The notes: generated from the sequence alone by a model not told the origin. A stretch of DNA of 64,000 nt from M1-B18 sp048264125 (GCA_048264125.1 JBLXDM010000009.1:62001-126000), one strand, 5' to 3'. Positions 16,880 through 26,582 are shown, counted from the first letter of the stretch. Made by a program: numbers and translations.

Positions 16880-18862
16880 CTATAGTGAATTTTCCTTCCG
16901 TATCCGCTTCATAGCATCCCTGAGCTCAGCTGCCTTTTCAAAATCAAGGGCCTCTGCAGCCTTCAGCATTTCCGCCTCCATTTTCGCCAGCTGCTTCATT
17001 ACATCCGCCATTTCAGCAGGTTCCTTTGCCCCAGTAACACCGTAGGCTTCCGTCTCTTCAGCCACTTTTGTGGCCTCTATAATGCTTCTTACTCTTCTCT
17101 CTATGGATTTTGGAGTAATACTGTTTTCAGCATTATGCTCCGCCTGTAGCCTTCTTCTTCTGTCGGTTTCACCTATGGCACGCCTCATGGAGTCGGTTAT
17201 TTTGTCGGCATACATAACCACCGTACCCTCTAGGTTACGGGCAGCCCGTCCTATCGTCTGTATTAAAGAGGTTTCTGAGCGAAGGAAGCCCTCCTTGTCG
17301 GCATCTAATATTGCCACCAAGGACACCTCCGGTAGATCAAGACCCTCTCTCAAAAGGTTTATACCCACCAGAACATCAAATACACCCAGCCTTAGGTCCC
17401 TTATGATTTCCAGCCTCTCAAGGGTGACCACATCCGAGTGCAGGTATCTTACTGCAATATCCATTTCCTTAAGATATTTGGTTAAATCCTCAGCCATTTT
17501 TTTAGTCAATGTGGTTACTAGGACCCGATTCTTCTTTTCTATATGCTTATGGATTTCACTGACCAGGTCGTCGATCTGACCCTTAACAGGCCGCACCTCC
17601 ACAGGAGGGTCCAGCAGGCCCGTCGGTCTGATAATCTGTTCAACCCTGTAGTCATTTTTCTCCTTCTCATAGGGGCCGGGTGTAGCGCTGACATACATAA
17701 TCTGATTAACCAGCCCCTCAAATTCATGGAATTGCAAAGGCCTGTTATCAAAGGCAGAGGGTAGTCTGAAGCCAAAGTTGATTAAGGATTCCTTTCTGGA
17801 GCGGTCTCCATGGTACATCCCCCTGATCTGGGGTATAGATACATGGGACTCATCTGCAATAATCAGATAATCCTTCGGAAAGTAGTCCAATAACGTGTAG
17901 GGTCTACTGCCAGCCTCTCTACCGGTTAGATGCCTTGAATAGTTCTCTATCCCCTGACAGAAGCCTACCTCCCTCAGCATTTCGATATCATACATTGTTC
18001 TCTGCTGAATTCTCTGGGCCTCAATCAGCTTATCATTATCCTTAAAGAACTTGACTCGTTCCTCCAGCTCTTCCTCTATACCCTTGATGGCAAGCTCTAT
18101 TTTGTCCATTCCGGTGGCGTAATGGGAGGCCGGAAATATTGATACATGGTTTCTTTGGCCTATGATCTCTCCGGTAAGTCCATTGACCTCAAGAATCCGC
18201 TCTATTTCGTCACCAAAAAAATCAACCCTTATGACATTCTCCGAGGAGGAGGCCGGGAATATTTCAACGACATCTCCTCTGACCCTAAAGGTACCACGTA
18301 CAAAGCTGATATCATTTCTCTCATACTGAATGTTCACCAGCTGCCTCAGAACAGTATCTCTGTCCTTCTGCATCCCCACCCGCAAGGATACAGTCAGCTT
18401 TCTATATTCATCAGGGTCCCCTAGGCCATATATGCAGGAAACACTGGCAACAATAATGACATCCCTTCTTTCAAAAAGGGCTGAGGTTGCAGAGTGCCTC
18501 AGTTTATCTATTTCGTCATTTATGGATGCATCCTTTTCTATATAGGTGTCGCTATGTACCACATATGCCTCCGGCTGATAGTAGTCGTAGTAGCTGACAA
18601 AATATTCAACGGCATTTTCGGGAAAGAATTCCTTAAATTCGCTGCAGAGCTGGGCTGCCAAGGTTTTGTTATGGGCAATAACTAAAGTAGGCCTCTGTAG
18701 ATTTTGTATCACATTTGCCATAGTAAAGGTCTTGCCTGAACCGGTTACCCCTAGTAGGGTTTGATGCCTGCTGCCCCTCAGTATGCCTTCAGTTAAACCC
18801 GCAATGGCCTTCGGCTGGTCACCGGTGGGTCTATAGTCAGATTGTATTTTAAATTTATTCAT
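16880..18862 (-). CDS. uvrB: UvrABC excinuclease helicase subunit B
   Basis: 660 residues from ATG 18862, preceded by GAGAGG at seven bases (a longer frame from 18877 lacks a site). Damage verification helicase that loads UvrC. Motifs: LLGVTGSGKTFTMANV (Walker A), the beta-hairpin SYYDYYQPEAYV, DESH box (IIADESHVSIPQ), QTIGRAARN and the C-terminal UVR domain (EALDFEKAAELRDAM). Length equals that of well-studied Bacillus homologues. First gene of an SOS-type uvrBA operon. Confidence 0.98.
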   Translation of the reverse strand: MNKFKIQSDYRPTGDQPKAIAGLTEGILRGSRHQTLLGVTGSGKTFTMANVIQNLQRPTLVIAHNKTLAAQLCSEFKEFFPENAVEYFVSYYDYYQPEAYVVHSDTYIEKDASINDEIDKLRHSATSALFERRDVIIVASVSCIYGLGDPDEYRKLTVSLRVGMQKDRDTVLRQLVNIQYERNDISFVRGTFRVRGDVVEIFPASSSENVIRVDFFGDEIERILEVNGLTGEIIGQRNHVSIFPASHYATGMDKIELAIKGIEEELEERVKFFKDNDKLIEAQRIQQRTMYDIEMLREVGFCQGIENYSRHLTGREAGSRPYTLLDYFPKDYLIIADESHVSIPQIRGMYHGDRSRKESLINFGFRLPSAFDNRPLQFHEFEGLVNQIMYVSATPGPYEKEKNDYRVEQIIRPTGLLDPPVEVRPVKGQIDDLVSEIHKHIEKKNRVLVTTLTKKMAEDLTKYLKEMDIAVRYLHSDVVTLERLEIIRDLRLGVFDVLVGINLLREGLDLPEVSLVAILDADKEGFLRSETSLIQTIGRAARNLEGTVVMYADKITDSMRRAIGETDRRRRLQAEHNAENSITPKSIERRVRSIIEATKVAEETEAYGVTGAKEPAEMADVMKQLAKMEAEMLKAAEALDFEKAAELRDAMKRIRKENSL

Positions 18863-18962
18863 GGTATTACCTCTCATATAAATATTTTTCTCATATAATT
18901 ATATCATAATAGGTTGACATAAAACAAAAATCCCTGTAGAATATATTACCACATAATCTCAA

Positions 18963-19009
18963 GAACGTTTGTTCGATTAAATTATATCCCTACTGTATAT
19001 AAATGTCAA
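18963..19009 (-). promoter_or_regulatory. uvrBA promoter with LexA (SOS) box
   Basis: Minus strand TTGACA (19009-19004), exactly 17 bases, TATAAT (18986-18981): a full consensus sigma-A promoter. GAAC-GTTT-GTTC (18963-18974) matches the Gram-positive LexA box GAAC-N4-GTTC and covers the expected start point, so LexA would block initiation until DNA damage. The start codon of uvrB is about 110 bases further on; a possible weaker second promoter (TATAAT near 18902) lies between. Confidence 0.88.
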
Positions 19010-19020
19010 CATATATAAAG

Positions 19021-19051
19021 AAAAATATCCCCATTCATTGAGGATATTTTT
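19021..19051 (-). terminator. Terminator of the S41 protease gene
   Basis: AAAAATATCC / GGATATTTTT with an 11-base loop, 40 bases past the protease stop codon. The stem itself supplies the T run. AT-rich, so of moderate strength. Confidence 0.7.
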
Positions 19052-19091
19052 CTTTATTAAAAAGTACAACTTATTCGTTATTCACTAATAT

Positions 19092-20309
19092 CTACTTCCC
19101 AATCATTCCCTTGATTTCCTCTATTGCTTTCTTAAACTGTGTGTCCTGTGCTCTTTCAATGGTCACAGCCTCCTTAAGCTCCTCTGGCAGCTCCACCACT
19201 ATATCCGGCACTATTCCTATTCCGTGTATATTGTTTCCATCTGGCGTAAAGTACTGTGATATTGTATATTTAAAGCCTGTTCCGTCATTTAAGGGCTTTA
19301 CCTGCTGAACTAGACCTTTGCCGAAGGTGGTGGTGCCTAAAATGATTCCCTGGCCTCCGTCCTTCACCGCTCCTGCTAGGATTTCTGAAGCACTGGCACT
19401 ACCCTCATTAACTATCAGCACTAGAGGATAATCGATTCCTGCCTTGTCGGAATTCTCTATCTCTCTATTTCCATTTTTATCCTCAGTATATACGATTACC
19501 TGCTCTCCCAAAAGCCTATCGGCTATCTCAATACATTGACTCAATAGCCCCCCGGGATTATTTCTAAGGTCTATGACAAGACCCTCTATATTTTTGCCCT
19601 CCAGCGCCTTTAGATGTGCCGTAAAATCCTCTGCTGTCTTCTCATCAAACATTGAAATTCGTAGATACCCAATATTGTCCTCCAGCACCTCTGACTTTAC
19701 AGTCTGTAGGCGTATTTCCTCCCGATTTATTTCAACCTCAATAGGATCCACACCCTCACGGCCTATTGTAAGCATTACCTTAGTTCCCGGATCACCCTTC
19801 ATTTTATCAACGGCCAAATCTAGCTTGTCTGCATAGACCCTTTCGCCGTCCACATGGGTGATCTTATCCCCGGTTCTAAGACCGGCTCTTTCTCCTGGAG
19901 TATCCTCTATAGGAGAAACCACCGTAACAAAACCATCCTCTCCAGGGGTAACTATCACGCCTATGCCGCCATAGGTTCCCTGTGTTCTGGTCATTAGGTC
20001 ATTAAATTCCTTTTCGTTCATATAGACGGTGTAGGGGTCCTCAACGCTTTCAAACATTCCCCTGATGGCACCCTCCATCAGCACCTCATCCTCCAGATCC
20101 TTATAATAATTGCTTGATAAGTATTCCTTAAGCATCAGTAGCTTTCCATGCTGATCGTTTACGCTTTTATAATAATCGTAGGTTTCCTTCGTTATTACGA
20201 CCTTTTGTCCCAGCTGCAATGCAACAATATTACCTACAGTTACTGTTAGAACGGTGGTTAAAAGAACAATTATTATTGCTCCGACTATTGCTTTCCTTTT
20301 ACTAATCAT
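19092..20309 (-). CDS. S41 family carboxyl-terminal processing peptidase
   Basis: 405 residues. An N-terminal membrane anchor (about 8-30, AIVGAIIIVLLTTVLTV) places the rest outside. A PDZ domain (GGIGVIVTPGEDGFVTVVSP through DLAVDKMKGDPGT) precedes the S41 protease core with NEGSASASEILAGAVKDGG (catalytic Ser) and TTFGKGLVQ (catalytic Lys), the Ser-Lys dyad of CtpA/CtpB/Prc. It follows ftsE-ftsX-M23 peptidase, an order repeated in many bacteria where the protease trims or activates wall hydrolases; a hairpin between it and the M23 gene suggests separate transcription. Called ctpA, ctpB or ctpC in different genomes. Confidence 0.94.
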   Translation of the reverse strand: MISKRKAIVGAIIIVLLTTVLTVTVGNIVALQLGQKVVITKETYDYYKSVNDQHGKLLMLKEYLSSNYYKDLEDEVLMEGAIRGMFESVEDPYTVYMNEKEFNDLMTRTQGTYGGIGVIVTPGEDGFVTVVSPIEDTPGERAGLRTGDKITHVDGERVYADKLDLAVDKMKGDPGTKVMLTIGREGVDPIEVEINREEIRLQTVKSEVLEDNIGYLRISMFDEKTAEDFTAHLKALEGKNIEGLVIDLRNNPGGLLSQCIEIADRLLGEQVIVYTEDKNGNREIENSDKAGIDYPLVLIVNEGSASASEILAGAVKDGGQGIILGTTTFGKGLVQQVKPLNDGTGFKYTISQYFTPDGNNIHGIGIVPDIVVELPEELKEAVTIERAQDTQFKKAIEEIKGMIGK

Positions 20310-20442
20310 TTTGTTCTCCCCTTTGACTAAGACTCTACCTTTTATATTACGGCTATTTAAATTACATTATACCTCATACGCCTAAACTTTTCAAAAGCAT
20401 ATAAATTTATTATTACTAAGCCTTCATTAAAAAATACAAAGA

Positions 20443-20460
20443 CCGGAGATTTCTCTCCGG
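20443..20460 (-). terminator. Terminator after the M23 peptidase gene
   Basis: CCGGAGA / TCTCCGG with a four-base loop seven bases after the stop codon, followed on the minus strand by TCTTTGTATTTTTT. Confidence 0.7.
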
Positions 20461-20467
20461 CTCAGTT

Positions 20468-21604
20468 CTATTTACCTTTGACATATGGAATTGGGTCTAC
20501 GTATTTTCCGTCCTTACGAACCTCAAAGTGAAGATGTGGCCCGGTTGAAAGACCGGTGCTTCCGATTTCAGCGATTTTATCGTCCTTTATAACAGAATCC
20601 CCTACTGAAACCACCAGCTTGGAATTATGCGCATATAATGTCATTATTCCACCGCCATGGTCCAGAATTATAACCTTACCATAGCTTCCCAGTGTTCCGG
20701 AGTGAACCACCTTTCCCGGTCCTGCAGCTGCAACCTTAACGCCGCTTGGGGCCGGTATATCTATACCGGAGTGGAACCTTTGGGTTTTAAGTATTGGATG
20801 AATCCGATTGCCATAGGGAGATGAAATTCTAGTGTAGCCTTTCACCGGCCATTGCAGAACACCGCCGACATAAGCCCCGTTGGATTGCATCCTTCTAATC
20901 TCTGACTCCAGCTCATTAGCCTCCTTCTCCAGCTGATCCAGCTGACTGGCTAATGCCTTATGATCCTGTTGAAGCTCCGTCTTTAGGCGCGTCTGCTGGC
21001 CTCTGGTTACCTGAAGGCTCTGCTGCTTTGTTTCCACATTGGACTTAAGGTTAAGCAGCTGCTTCTTTTGATTCTCCAGCTGAATCTTCTTGTTCTCTAT
21101 TTCATCTCTTTGCTGCTGCAAAAACTTCAGCAGCTCAACATCGTGGTCTACCACCTTTTTTACCATGTCTAGATTTGACAATAGCTCCGGAAAGCTCTTG
21201 GAGCTTAAAAGCACCTCCAGATAGCCTATGTTTCCATTTTTGTACATAACATTTATTCTGGAGCCTAAAAGGTCCTTTTTGCCATCAATGTTTTCTTCAG
21301 CCTCCACCAGCTCCGTGGTTGTAAGGGTAATTTGCTTTTCAGAGTCTACGATATCCTTTTGTAGCGCTTCTAATTCATTTTCTGCCGTCTCAATAGCCTT
21401 ATCCAGCTTTAATAGCTCTGCATTGATATTCTTTGTCTGAGTTTCCAGCTTTTTCATCTCATTATTCAAGGTATTTTGATTCTTTGCATTCTGCTGCAGC
21501 TGATCGTTTAATTTACTGGCATCGGTTGTTGCAAAAACTGTAAATGTAGAAACCAACATTGTTGCGGCCACAATCAGAGCAACCGACGTCTTCCTTAGGT
21601 TCAT
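20468..21604 (-). CDS. EnvC-like murein hydrolase activator / M23 peptidase
   Basis: 378 residues from ATG 21604 (GGGGGG seven bases upstream; the open frame runs 90 codons further back into ftsX without a start site). Signal peptide (RKTSVALIVAATMLVSTFTVFA), then a coiled coil of about 220 residues rich in Q, L, E and K, then an M23 domain with HSGIDIPAPSG and PHLHFEV, the zinc-ligand positions. In this order after ftsE and ftsX, the coiled coil is expected to touch the FtsX extracellular loop, so peptidoglycan cleavage would be gated by FtsEX ATP hydrolysis during division. Confidence 0.92.
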   Translation of the reverse strand: MNLRKTSVALIVAATMLVSTFTVFATTDASKLNDQLQQNAKNQNTLNNEMKKLETQTKNINAELLKLDKAIETAENELEALQKDIVDSEKQITLTTTELVEAEENIDGKKDLLGSRINVMYKNGNIGYLEVLLSSKSFPELLSNLDMVKKVVDHDVELLKFLQQQRDEIENKKIQLENQKKQLLNLKSNVETKQQSLQVTRGQQTRLKTELQQDHKALASQLDQLEKEANELESEIRRMQSNGAYVGGVLQWPVKGYTRISSPYGNRIHPILKTQRFHSGIDIPAPSGVKVAAAGPGKVVHSGTLGSYGKVIILDHGGGIMTLYAHNSKLVVSVGDSVIKDDKIAEIGSTGLSTGPHLHFEVRKDGKYVDPIPYVKGK

Positions 21605-21627
21605 GTATTTGCCCCCCTTAACCTTTG

Positions 21628-22524
21628 TTATACCCTTAAATGCTTTCTCAGGGAAATAAAGCTTCCCAATGCACCTACACCTGCCCCCAGCACTGAGAAC
21701 ATAGTGATGGTCGTATTCATCATAGCCTTTGTGCCTATCATGTAGGCACTGACCAATACTGTAAATCTGTCGGAAATAATCTGGAAGGTATATTGATAGC
21801 CGAAGTATACCACCAATAGCGCTATTAAGGCTCCGCATATACCAAGGGCCATACCCTCCAGCACAAAGGGCCATCGGATAAACCAGTTGGTAGCACCAAC
21901 ATACTTCATGATGTTTATTTCCTGTCTTCTTGCGTTCAATGTAAGCTTTATTGTATTTGAAATTATAAACATTGCTACTAAAACTAATATCACTATGAGT
22001 ACAAGGCCTATTGTCCTTATAAACCTCGCTACGTTCAGGAGATTTTCAATTATCTCTTTGTAATACCTAATTTCGTCTATTCCTTCCATATCCTGAAGAC
22101 CTGCCACGATGCCATCGGCATCCTCTAAGGATTCCATGCTGATTATAAAGGAATTGGGCAATGGATTGTTTTCAAGGTATTCCAGCAAATAGCCCTGCTC
22201 TCCCCAACGCTCCTTCATATTCAATAAAGCCTGTTCCTTGGATTCATATTCAACCAGCTGCACTCCGTCAATTTCACCAATCCTCTGGCCTATTTCCTGA
22301 ATTCCATTTTGATCTAGACCCTCCTCAAGATAAACTTGAATGGAATCAAATTGCATTTGAGTTAGCTCTGCCACATTATTTATGTTTAATACCAGTGTTA
22401 TTATTATACCTAAAACCACTAAGGATGCTGCCACAGAGCCAATTGATGCGACACTCATACCCCTGTTTCTCCATAGCCCCACCAGTCCCTGTCTGAACAT
22501 ATATTTTACAGTTCTAATCTTCAT
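21628..22524 (-). CDS. ftsX: Cell division permease-like protein FtsX
   Basis: 298 residues from ATG 22524 (AAAGGGGTG upstream; an earlier frame start at 22572 lies deep in ftsE). One N-terminal membrane helix (VASLVVLGIIITLVLNI), an extracellular loop of about 100 residues, then three more helices in the FtsX/MacB-like permease domain. Partner of FtsE; senses ATP hydrolysis and activates the M23 peptidase encoded 23 bases downstream. The start overlaps the end of ftsE by 11 bases, implying translational coupling. Confidence 0.95.
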   Translation of the reverse strand: MKIRTVKYMFRQGLVGLWRNRGMSVASIGSVAASLVVLGIIITLVLNINNVAELTQMQFDSIQVYLEEGLDQNGIQEIGQRIGEIDGVQLVEYESKEQALLNMKERWGEQGYLLEYLENNPLPNSFIISMESLEDADGIVAGLQDMEGIDEIRYYKEIIENLLNVARFIRTIGLVLIVILVLVAMFIISNTIKLTLNARRQEINIMKYVGATNWFIRWPFVLEGMALGICGALIALLVVYFGYQYTFQIISDRFTVLVSAYMIGTKAMMNTTITMFSVLGAGVGALGSFISLRKHLRV

Positions 22525-23200
22525 AGCCGTATGCACCCCTTTGCTGATCTCTAACGATTTTTCCGCGTTCAAGGGCTATGACCCGCTGCTGCATAACATC
22601 CACAATTTCCTTGGCATGGGTGGCCATTAAGATGGTTGTTCCTCTTCTATTTATCTGTCTTAGTACCTTCATGATCTCCCAGGCGGTTTCAGGATCAAGG
22701 TTTCCTGTGGGCTCATCTGCTATAAGTATTGAAGGATTGTTAACTATTGCTCTTGCAATTGAAACTCTTTGTCGTTCTCCCCCCGACAGCTGATGAGGAT
22801 ATTGTGAGGCTCTATCACTGAGGCCCACCATCCCTAAAACCATCGGTACCTGTCTTCGAATATCCCTTGAGGAGGCCTCTATAATCTCCATTGCAAAGGC
22901 CACATTCTCGAAAACCGTTTTATTTGGAAGCAGCCTGAAATCCTGAAATATAACCCCAATATTTCTTCTAAGATATGGCACCTTTCGTCGAGAGAGATTT
23001 GTAATGTCCTGACTATCAATGTAAATATTGCCTTCCGTTGGCTCCTCTTCCTTTAGCATAAGCTTAATAAAGGTGGATTTTCCAGCACCGCTGGGCCCAA
23101 CCACGAAGACAAATTCACCCTTTTCTATTTTGAGATTTATATTAGAAAGGGCTTGAACACCTTTTTCGTATAGCTTATTCACATTCTTCATTTCTATCAA
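22514..23200 (-). CDS. ftsE: Cell division ATP-binding protein FtsE
   Basis: 228 residues taking TTG 23200 as start: CAGGAG lies nine bases upstream and the protein then begins (M)IEMKNVNKLYEKGVQAL, the standard FtsE start; the open frame reaches 23260 without a better site. ABC ATPase with Walker A GPSGAGKST, Q loop FQDFRLL, signature LSGGERQRVS, Walker B ILIADEPTG and switch His (MATHAKEIV). It drives FtsX at the division site. Confidence 0.95.
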   Translation of the reverse strand: MIEMKNVNKLYEKGVQALSNINLKIEKGEFVFVVGPSGAGKSTFIKLMLKEEEPTEGNIYIDSQDITNLSRRKVPYLRRNIGVIFQDFRLLPNKTVFENVAFAMEIIEASSRDIRRQVPMVLGMVGLSDRASQYPHQLSGGERQRVSIARAIVNNPSILIADEPTGNLDPETAWEIMKVLRQINRRGTTILMATHAKEIVDVMQQRVIALERGKIVRDQQRGAYGYED

Positions 23201-23461
23201 TTCGATCAACTCCTGTGTACAAGTATTATTATTTCGACATTCAATGCTGAATTCCTGCAAAAAACACTATTAAATTGTGGTAAAATATACCTATTTTTTT
23301 CAACCAGCAGATTTTATTCCAAAAAACTTCACTAAGGCTTTTTTTACTGCAGGCTTATACAAAATAATTATACCAATACTTTAATGGTCTTTACAATTGA
23401 ATTGATTTCCATACTTCTGTTAAAATATAAGGAAGACCAGTATTTAAGGGGAGGACAGACC

Positions 23462-24046
23462 ATGAAAAAAGATTTACGAAGGGTGCTGCTGGAAAAAAGA
23501 AGCAGCTTAGCAAAGGAGGAGGCAGCTTTAAAAAGCCGTCAAATTTTCACAGAATTAAGAGCCACTGCCTTTTATCAGGAGGCAGAGAGGGTGATGCTAT
23601 ATATTGCCTTTAGAAACGAGGTCCAGACGGAGGAAATTATTGAAGACCTGCTGAGAGGAGGCAAAAGGGTGTTTATCCCTGTTACCGTCCACAGCACAAA
23701 AGCCATCATAGTTTCTGAATTGAAGAACCCAAAGGAGGATTTGCAGCTGGGGAATTTTGGTGTGCTGGAGCCAAAGCCGGAGGCCGTCAGAGAGTTGGAC
23801 CCCAGCCAATTGGATTTGGTTTTGGTGCCGGGGGTGGGCTTTGACAAAAGAGGCTATAGAATCGGCTATGGGGCCGGTTATTATGACCGTTTTTTACCAA
23901 GGCTAGCTCCCCATGTGCCCACAGTAGGCCTTGCCTTTCAGCTTCAGTTGATGGAGGAGCTGCCTATAGACCCCTATGACTATCCCCTTCAGTATCTGCT
24001 GACGGAGGAGGGCCTGAGGGATTGCCGTAGTCTACAGCTTAAATAG
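23462..24046 (+). CDS. fthC: 5-formyltetrahydrofolate cyclo-ligase
   Basis: 194 residues from ATG 23462 (GGGGAGG eight bases upstream; the frame opens at 23384). Converts 5-formyl-THF to 5,10-methenyl-THF using ATP, salvaging an inhibitory folate form. Family features: KKDLRRVLLEKRSSL at the start, YIAFRNEVQTEEII, and the signature LVLVPGVGFDKRGYRIGYGAGYYDRFL with the ATP-binding GYGxGYYDR. Stands alone, divergent from ftsE and convergent to the Lon-like gene. A C1-folate link to the formate dehydrogenase at the window start is plausible but not operonic. Confidence 0.94.
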   Translation: MKKDLRRVLLEKRSSLAKEEAALKSRQIFTELRATAFYQEAERVMLYIAFRNEVQTEEIIEDLLRGGKRVFIPVTVHSTKAIIVSELKNPKEDLQLGNFGVLEPKPEAVRELDPSQLDLVLVPGVGFDKRGYRIGYGAGYYDRFLPRLAPHVPTVGLAFQLQLMEELPIDPYDYPLQYLLTEEGLRDCRSLQLK

Positions 24047-24066
24047 GAATATATAAACGTTAAAAG

Positions 24067-24124
24067 GAGCCGAGTTGATATGCCCCCTGTCTACTTAAGA
24101 GGTATCATATCAAACTCGGCTCCC
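24067..24124. terminator. Long bidirectional terminator between fthC and the Lon-like gene
   Basis: GGAGCCGAGTTGATATG pairs with CATATCAaACTCGGCTCC (one bulge), loop about 23 bases. Plus strand is followed by CTATTTTTTTATT. It sits between the convergent stops at 24046 and 24131. Confidence 0.85.
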
Positions 24125-24130
24125 TATTTT

Positions 24131-26524
24131 TTATTCCTTATCCTTATCCTCATCCTTGATTAGGCTTTTTAGCTTTTCACTCACTAGGTAGTATATGGAG
24201 TCCTTGGTGTATTCGTTTTTCTCCTTTTTACCCGCCGTTATTCCTGTAAGTATTTCTATACCCTCATCAACATGTCCGATGGCATATACATGAAATTGAT
24301 TATTCCTTACGGCCTCTATAACCTCCTGCTTTAGCATAAGGTTTTTAACATTTTGCTTTGGTATCATAACCCCCTGCTTACCGGTTAAGCCCTTTAGCTT
24401 GCAAACATCGAAGAAGCCCTCTATCTTTTCATTTACGCCGCCGATAGGCTGTATTTCACCCTTCTGATTTACAGAGCCGGTTACGGCTATATATTGCTTT
24501 ATCGGCACCTCAGCTATACTGGAAAGTATCGCATAAAGCTCCGTGCTGGAGGCACTGTCTCCGTCTATCATGGAATAGTTTTGCTCAAAGCTGATGCTCA
24601 CCGAAAGGGACATCGGCTCCTCCTGTGCAAATTTCTCACCTAAATATCCGCTTAATATCAGAACTCCCTTATCGTGGATGCTTCCACTCTTTCTGACCTC
24701 CCGCTCGATATTTATAATACCCGGTTTACCCCTGTATGTTGAAACGGTAATTCTGCTGGGCTTACCGAAGCTATACTCTCCTGTACCCATTACGACTAAG
24801 CCATTGATTTGTCCTACCTTCTCGCCATCTACATCGATCAATAGGGTTCCTTCCTCAAACATTTCATTCAGCTTTTCCTCATATTTGCTGTTTCGGTAGA
24901 TTTTCTGCTGAATAGCCCTTTCCACCTGCTCCTTTGAAACTATGTCTGCTCCCATCTGCTCTGCCCATGCATCCGCCTCATATAGTATCTCCACTATCTG
25001 ATTAAAGCGGGAGCTCAGCCTTTCCTGATTATCCGCCAGTCTCGAGCTGTATTCTATTACTCGTGTAACCGCGCTTCTATCGAAGTTCATCAACCCTTCC
25101 TTCTGGCAATGGTTGGCTATAAACTTGGCCATTTTATAAACATTTTCCTGATCCTTCTTCATCTCCACATCAAAATCCGCCATTATTTTAAATAGCTTTC
25201 TAAAATCCTCATCCATATTATATAGTGCATGATAAATTTCAAAATCCCCTATCAATAATACCTTTAGATTTAAAGGAATTGGCTCAGGCTTTAGGGTTGA
25301 TGTCACCAAATAGCCCATCATTTTATTGGTGGATTCTATATTGATCTCTCCGGTCTTTAATGCCCTTTTTAGGGTTTCCCAAGCATAGGGCTGTGTCAGT
25401 ATCTCCTTGACATTCAATATTAAAAAGCCTCCATTGGCGGCATGCAGTGCCCCGGGCTTAATCTGCATAAAATCTGTTTTGTATACACCCATTTCGTTTT
25501 TATACTCAATTGTACCTATTAGGTTATAGAAGGTAGGATTGGACTCGTTTATAATGGGGGCCTTATCAAGCTCAGCATTGTTTATAAACAGATTAACCAT
25601 ATACCTGTTGATAAAGCCTTCATCAGACTTCATAGGCATCATCATGAGACTCGGCACCGTCTCCTCCTCTGTAGCCTTCTTAAACCTGTCTATATTGTGG
25701 ACAATGTCCTCCTCCAGCTCATTGATATATTCAACTAATTTTTCTCTATGTCCATATCTTTGAACCAGCTTATTTATGTAGTAGTTTATGACCCCATAGC
25801 CAACGGATTCATCCAGCTTCTTGATCCTTTCCCTCATCTGCTCCTCTAGCTGCTTTAAGCTATTGAATACTTCTAAGGTATCAATGCTTAGCTCATTGGA
25901 ATTATGTCGGATAACCTCCATTTCCTCTGTAGTAAGATTTCCATACTCCTCTTGAGTCATTGGTCTGGCATCCTTCAATGGAATCGTCACCAAGCCGTGC
26001 TCAGATTCCTTGAACATAAAGCTATGCTTCTGAGCAACCTGATTCAATTTAACTATTAATTCCTGGTTTTTTTGCTGAAATTCTCTGAAAACCTCATTTC
26101 TTTTGGTCTCATAATCCGTTCCCCCAAATATTACAGGTATTTCCTTCAGCAGCTGATCTATCATATCCTCTACATCATTTTTAAACTGGGCCCCAAGCCC
26201 AGGCTCCATAGATAAAGCCCTTGGACGATCTGCATTTTTAAAGTTATAGACATAAACCCAATCGTTAGGCCTTGGCAATTCCTCCGCCAGCTTTTCCGTA
26301 ATAGAGTTGGAGTAGCTGCTGCGGCCTGTTCCGCTAAGACCTGCTATGTATATGTTGTAGCCCTTCTTCTTCATTCGCAGACCAAAATTAAGAGCCTCAA
26401 CAGCTCTTTCTTGTCCTATTATTCCCTTTAAAGGCGTTAAATCTGAGGTAGTTTCAAAATCAAAGGCATTAATATTACACGGGCTCGTAAGTATCTCCGG
26501 CTTAAGTCGATATTTTTCCTGCAT
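24131..26524 (-). CDS. Lon-like ATP-dependent protease (LonB/YcbZ type)
   Basis: 797 residues, the length usual for the AAA_32/Lon-like family. The N-terminal part has an ATP-binding fold (GIIGQERAVEAL, then AGLSGTGRSSYSN as the P-loop), a long coiled helical insert (about 190-310), the second half of the AAA module (GALHAANGGFLILN Walker-B-like, KRALKTGEI) and the C-terminal Lon protease domain with GDSASSTELYAILS (catalytic Ser) and GGVNEKIEGFF (catalytic Lys). The P-loop has Arg where Lys is usual. Soluble, no membrane segment. Probably degrades misfolded or specific regulatory proteins; target unknown. The tail is highly charged (KSLIKDEDKDKE). Confidence 0.92.
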   Translation of the reverse strand: MQEKYRLKPEILTSPCNINAFDFETTSDLTPLKGIIGQERAVEALNFGLRMKKKGYNIYIAGLSGTGRSSYSNSITEKLAEELPRPNDWVYVYNFKNADRPRALSMEPGLGAQFKNDVEDMIDQLLKEIPVIFGGTDYETKRNEVFREFQQKNQELIVKLNQVAQKHSFMFKESEHGLVTIPLKDARPMTQEEYGNLTTEEMEVIRHNSNELSIDTLEVFNSLKQLEEQMRERIKKLDESVGYGVINYYINKLVQRYGHREKLVEYINELEEDIVHNIDRFKKATEEETVPSLMMMPMKSDEGFINRYMVNLFINNAELDKAPIINESNPTFYNLIGTIEYKNEMGVYKTDFMQIKPGALHAANGGFLILNVKEILTQPYAWETLKRALKTGEINIESTNKMMGYLVTSTLKPEPIPLNLKVLLIGDFEIYHALYNMDEDFRKLFKIMADFDVEMKKDQENVYKMAKFIANHCQKEGLMNFDRSAVTRVIEYSSRLADNQERLSSRFNQIVEILYEADAWAEQMGADIVSKEQVERAIQQKIYRNSKYEEKLNEMFEEGTLLIDVDGEKVGQINGLVVMGTGEYSFGKPSRITVSTYRGKPGIINIEREVRKSGSIHDKGVLILSGYLGEKFAQEEPMSLSVSISFEQNYSMIDGDSASSTELYAILSSIAEVPIKQYIAVTGSVNQKGEIQPIGGVNEKIEGFFDVCKLKGLTGKQGVMIPKQNVKNLMLKQEVIEAVRNNQFHVYAIGHVDEGIEILTGITAGKKEKNEYTKDSIYYLVSEKLKSLIKDEDKDKE

Positions 26525-26582
26525 GCATAAACCCCCTTAAAATTTTCGTTATAACATATATACCTATTTTTCTTTATTATAA

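Noticed and set aside
20468..21874. A 468-residue version of the M23 peptidase starting at 21874
   Set aside because: The extra 90 residues overlap ftsX in another frame, have no ribosome site, and precede an obvious signal peptide that begins at 21604.
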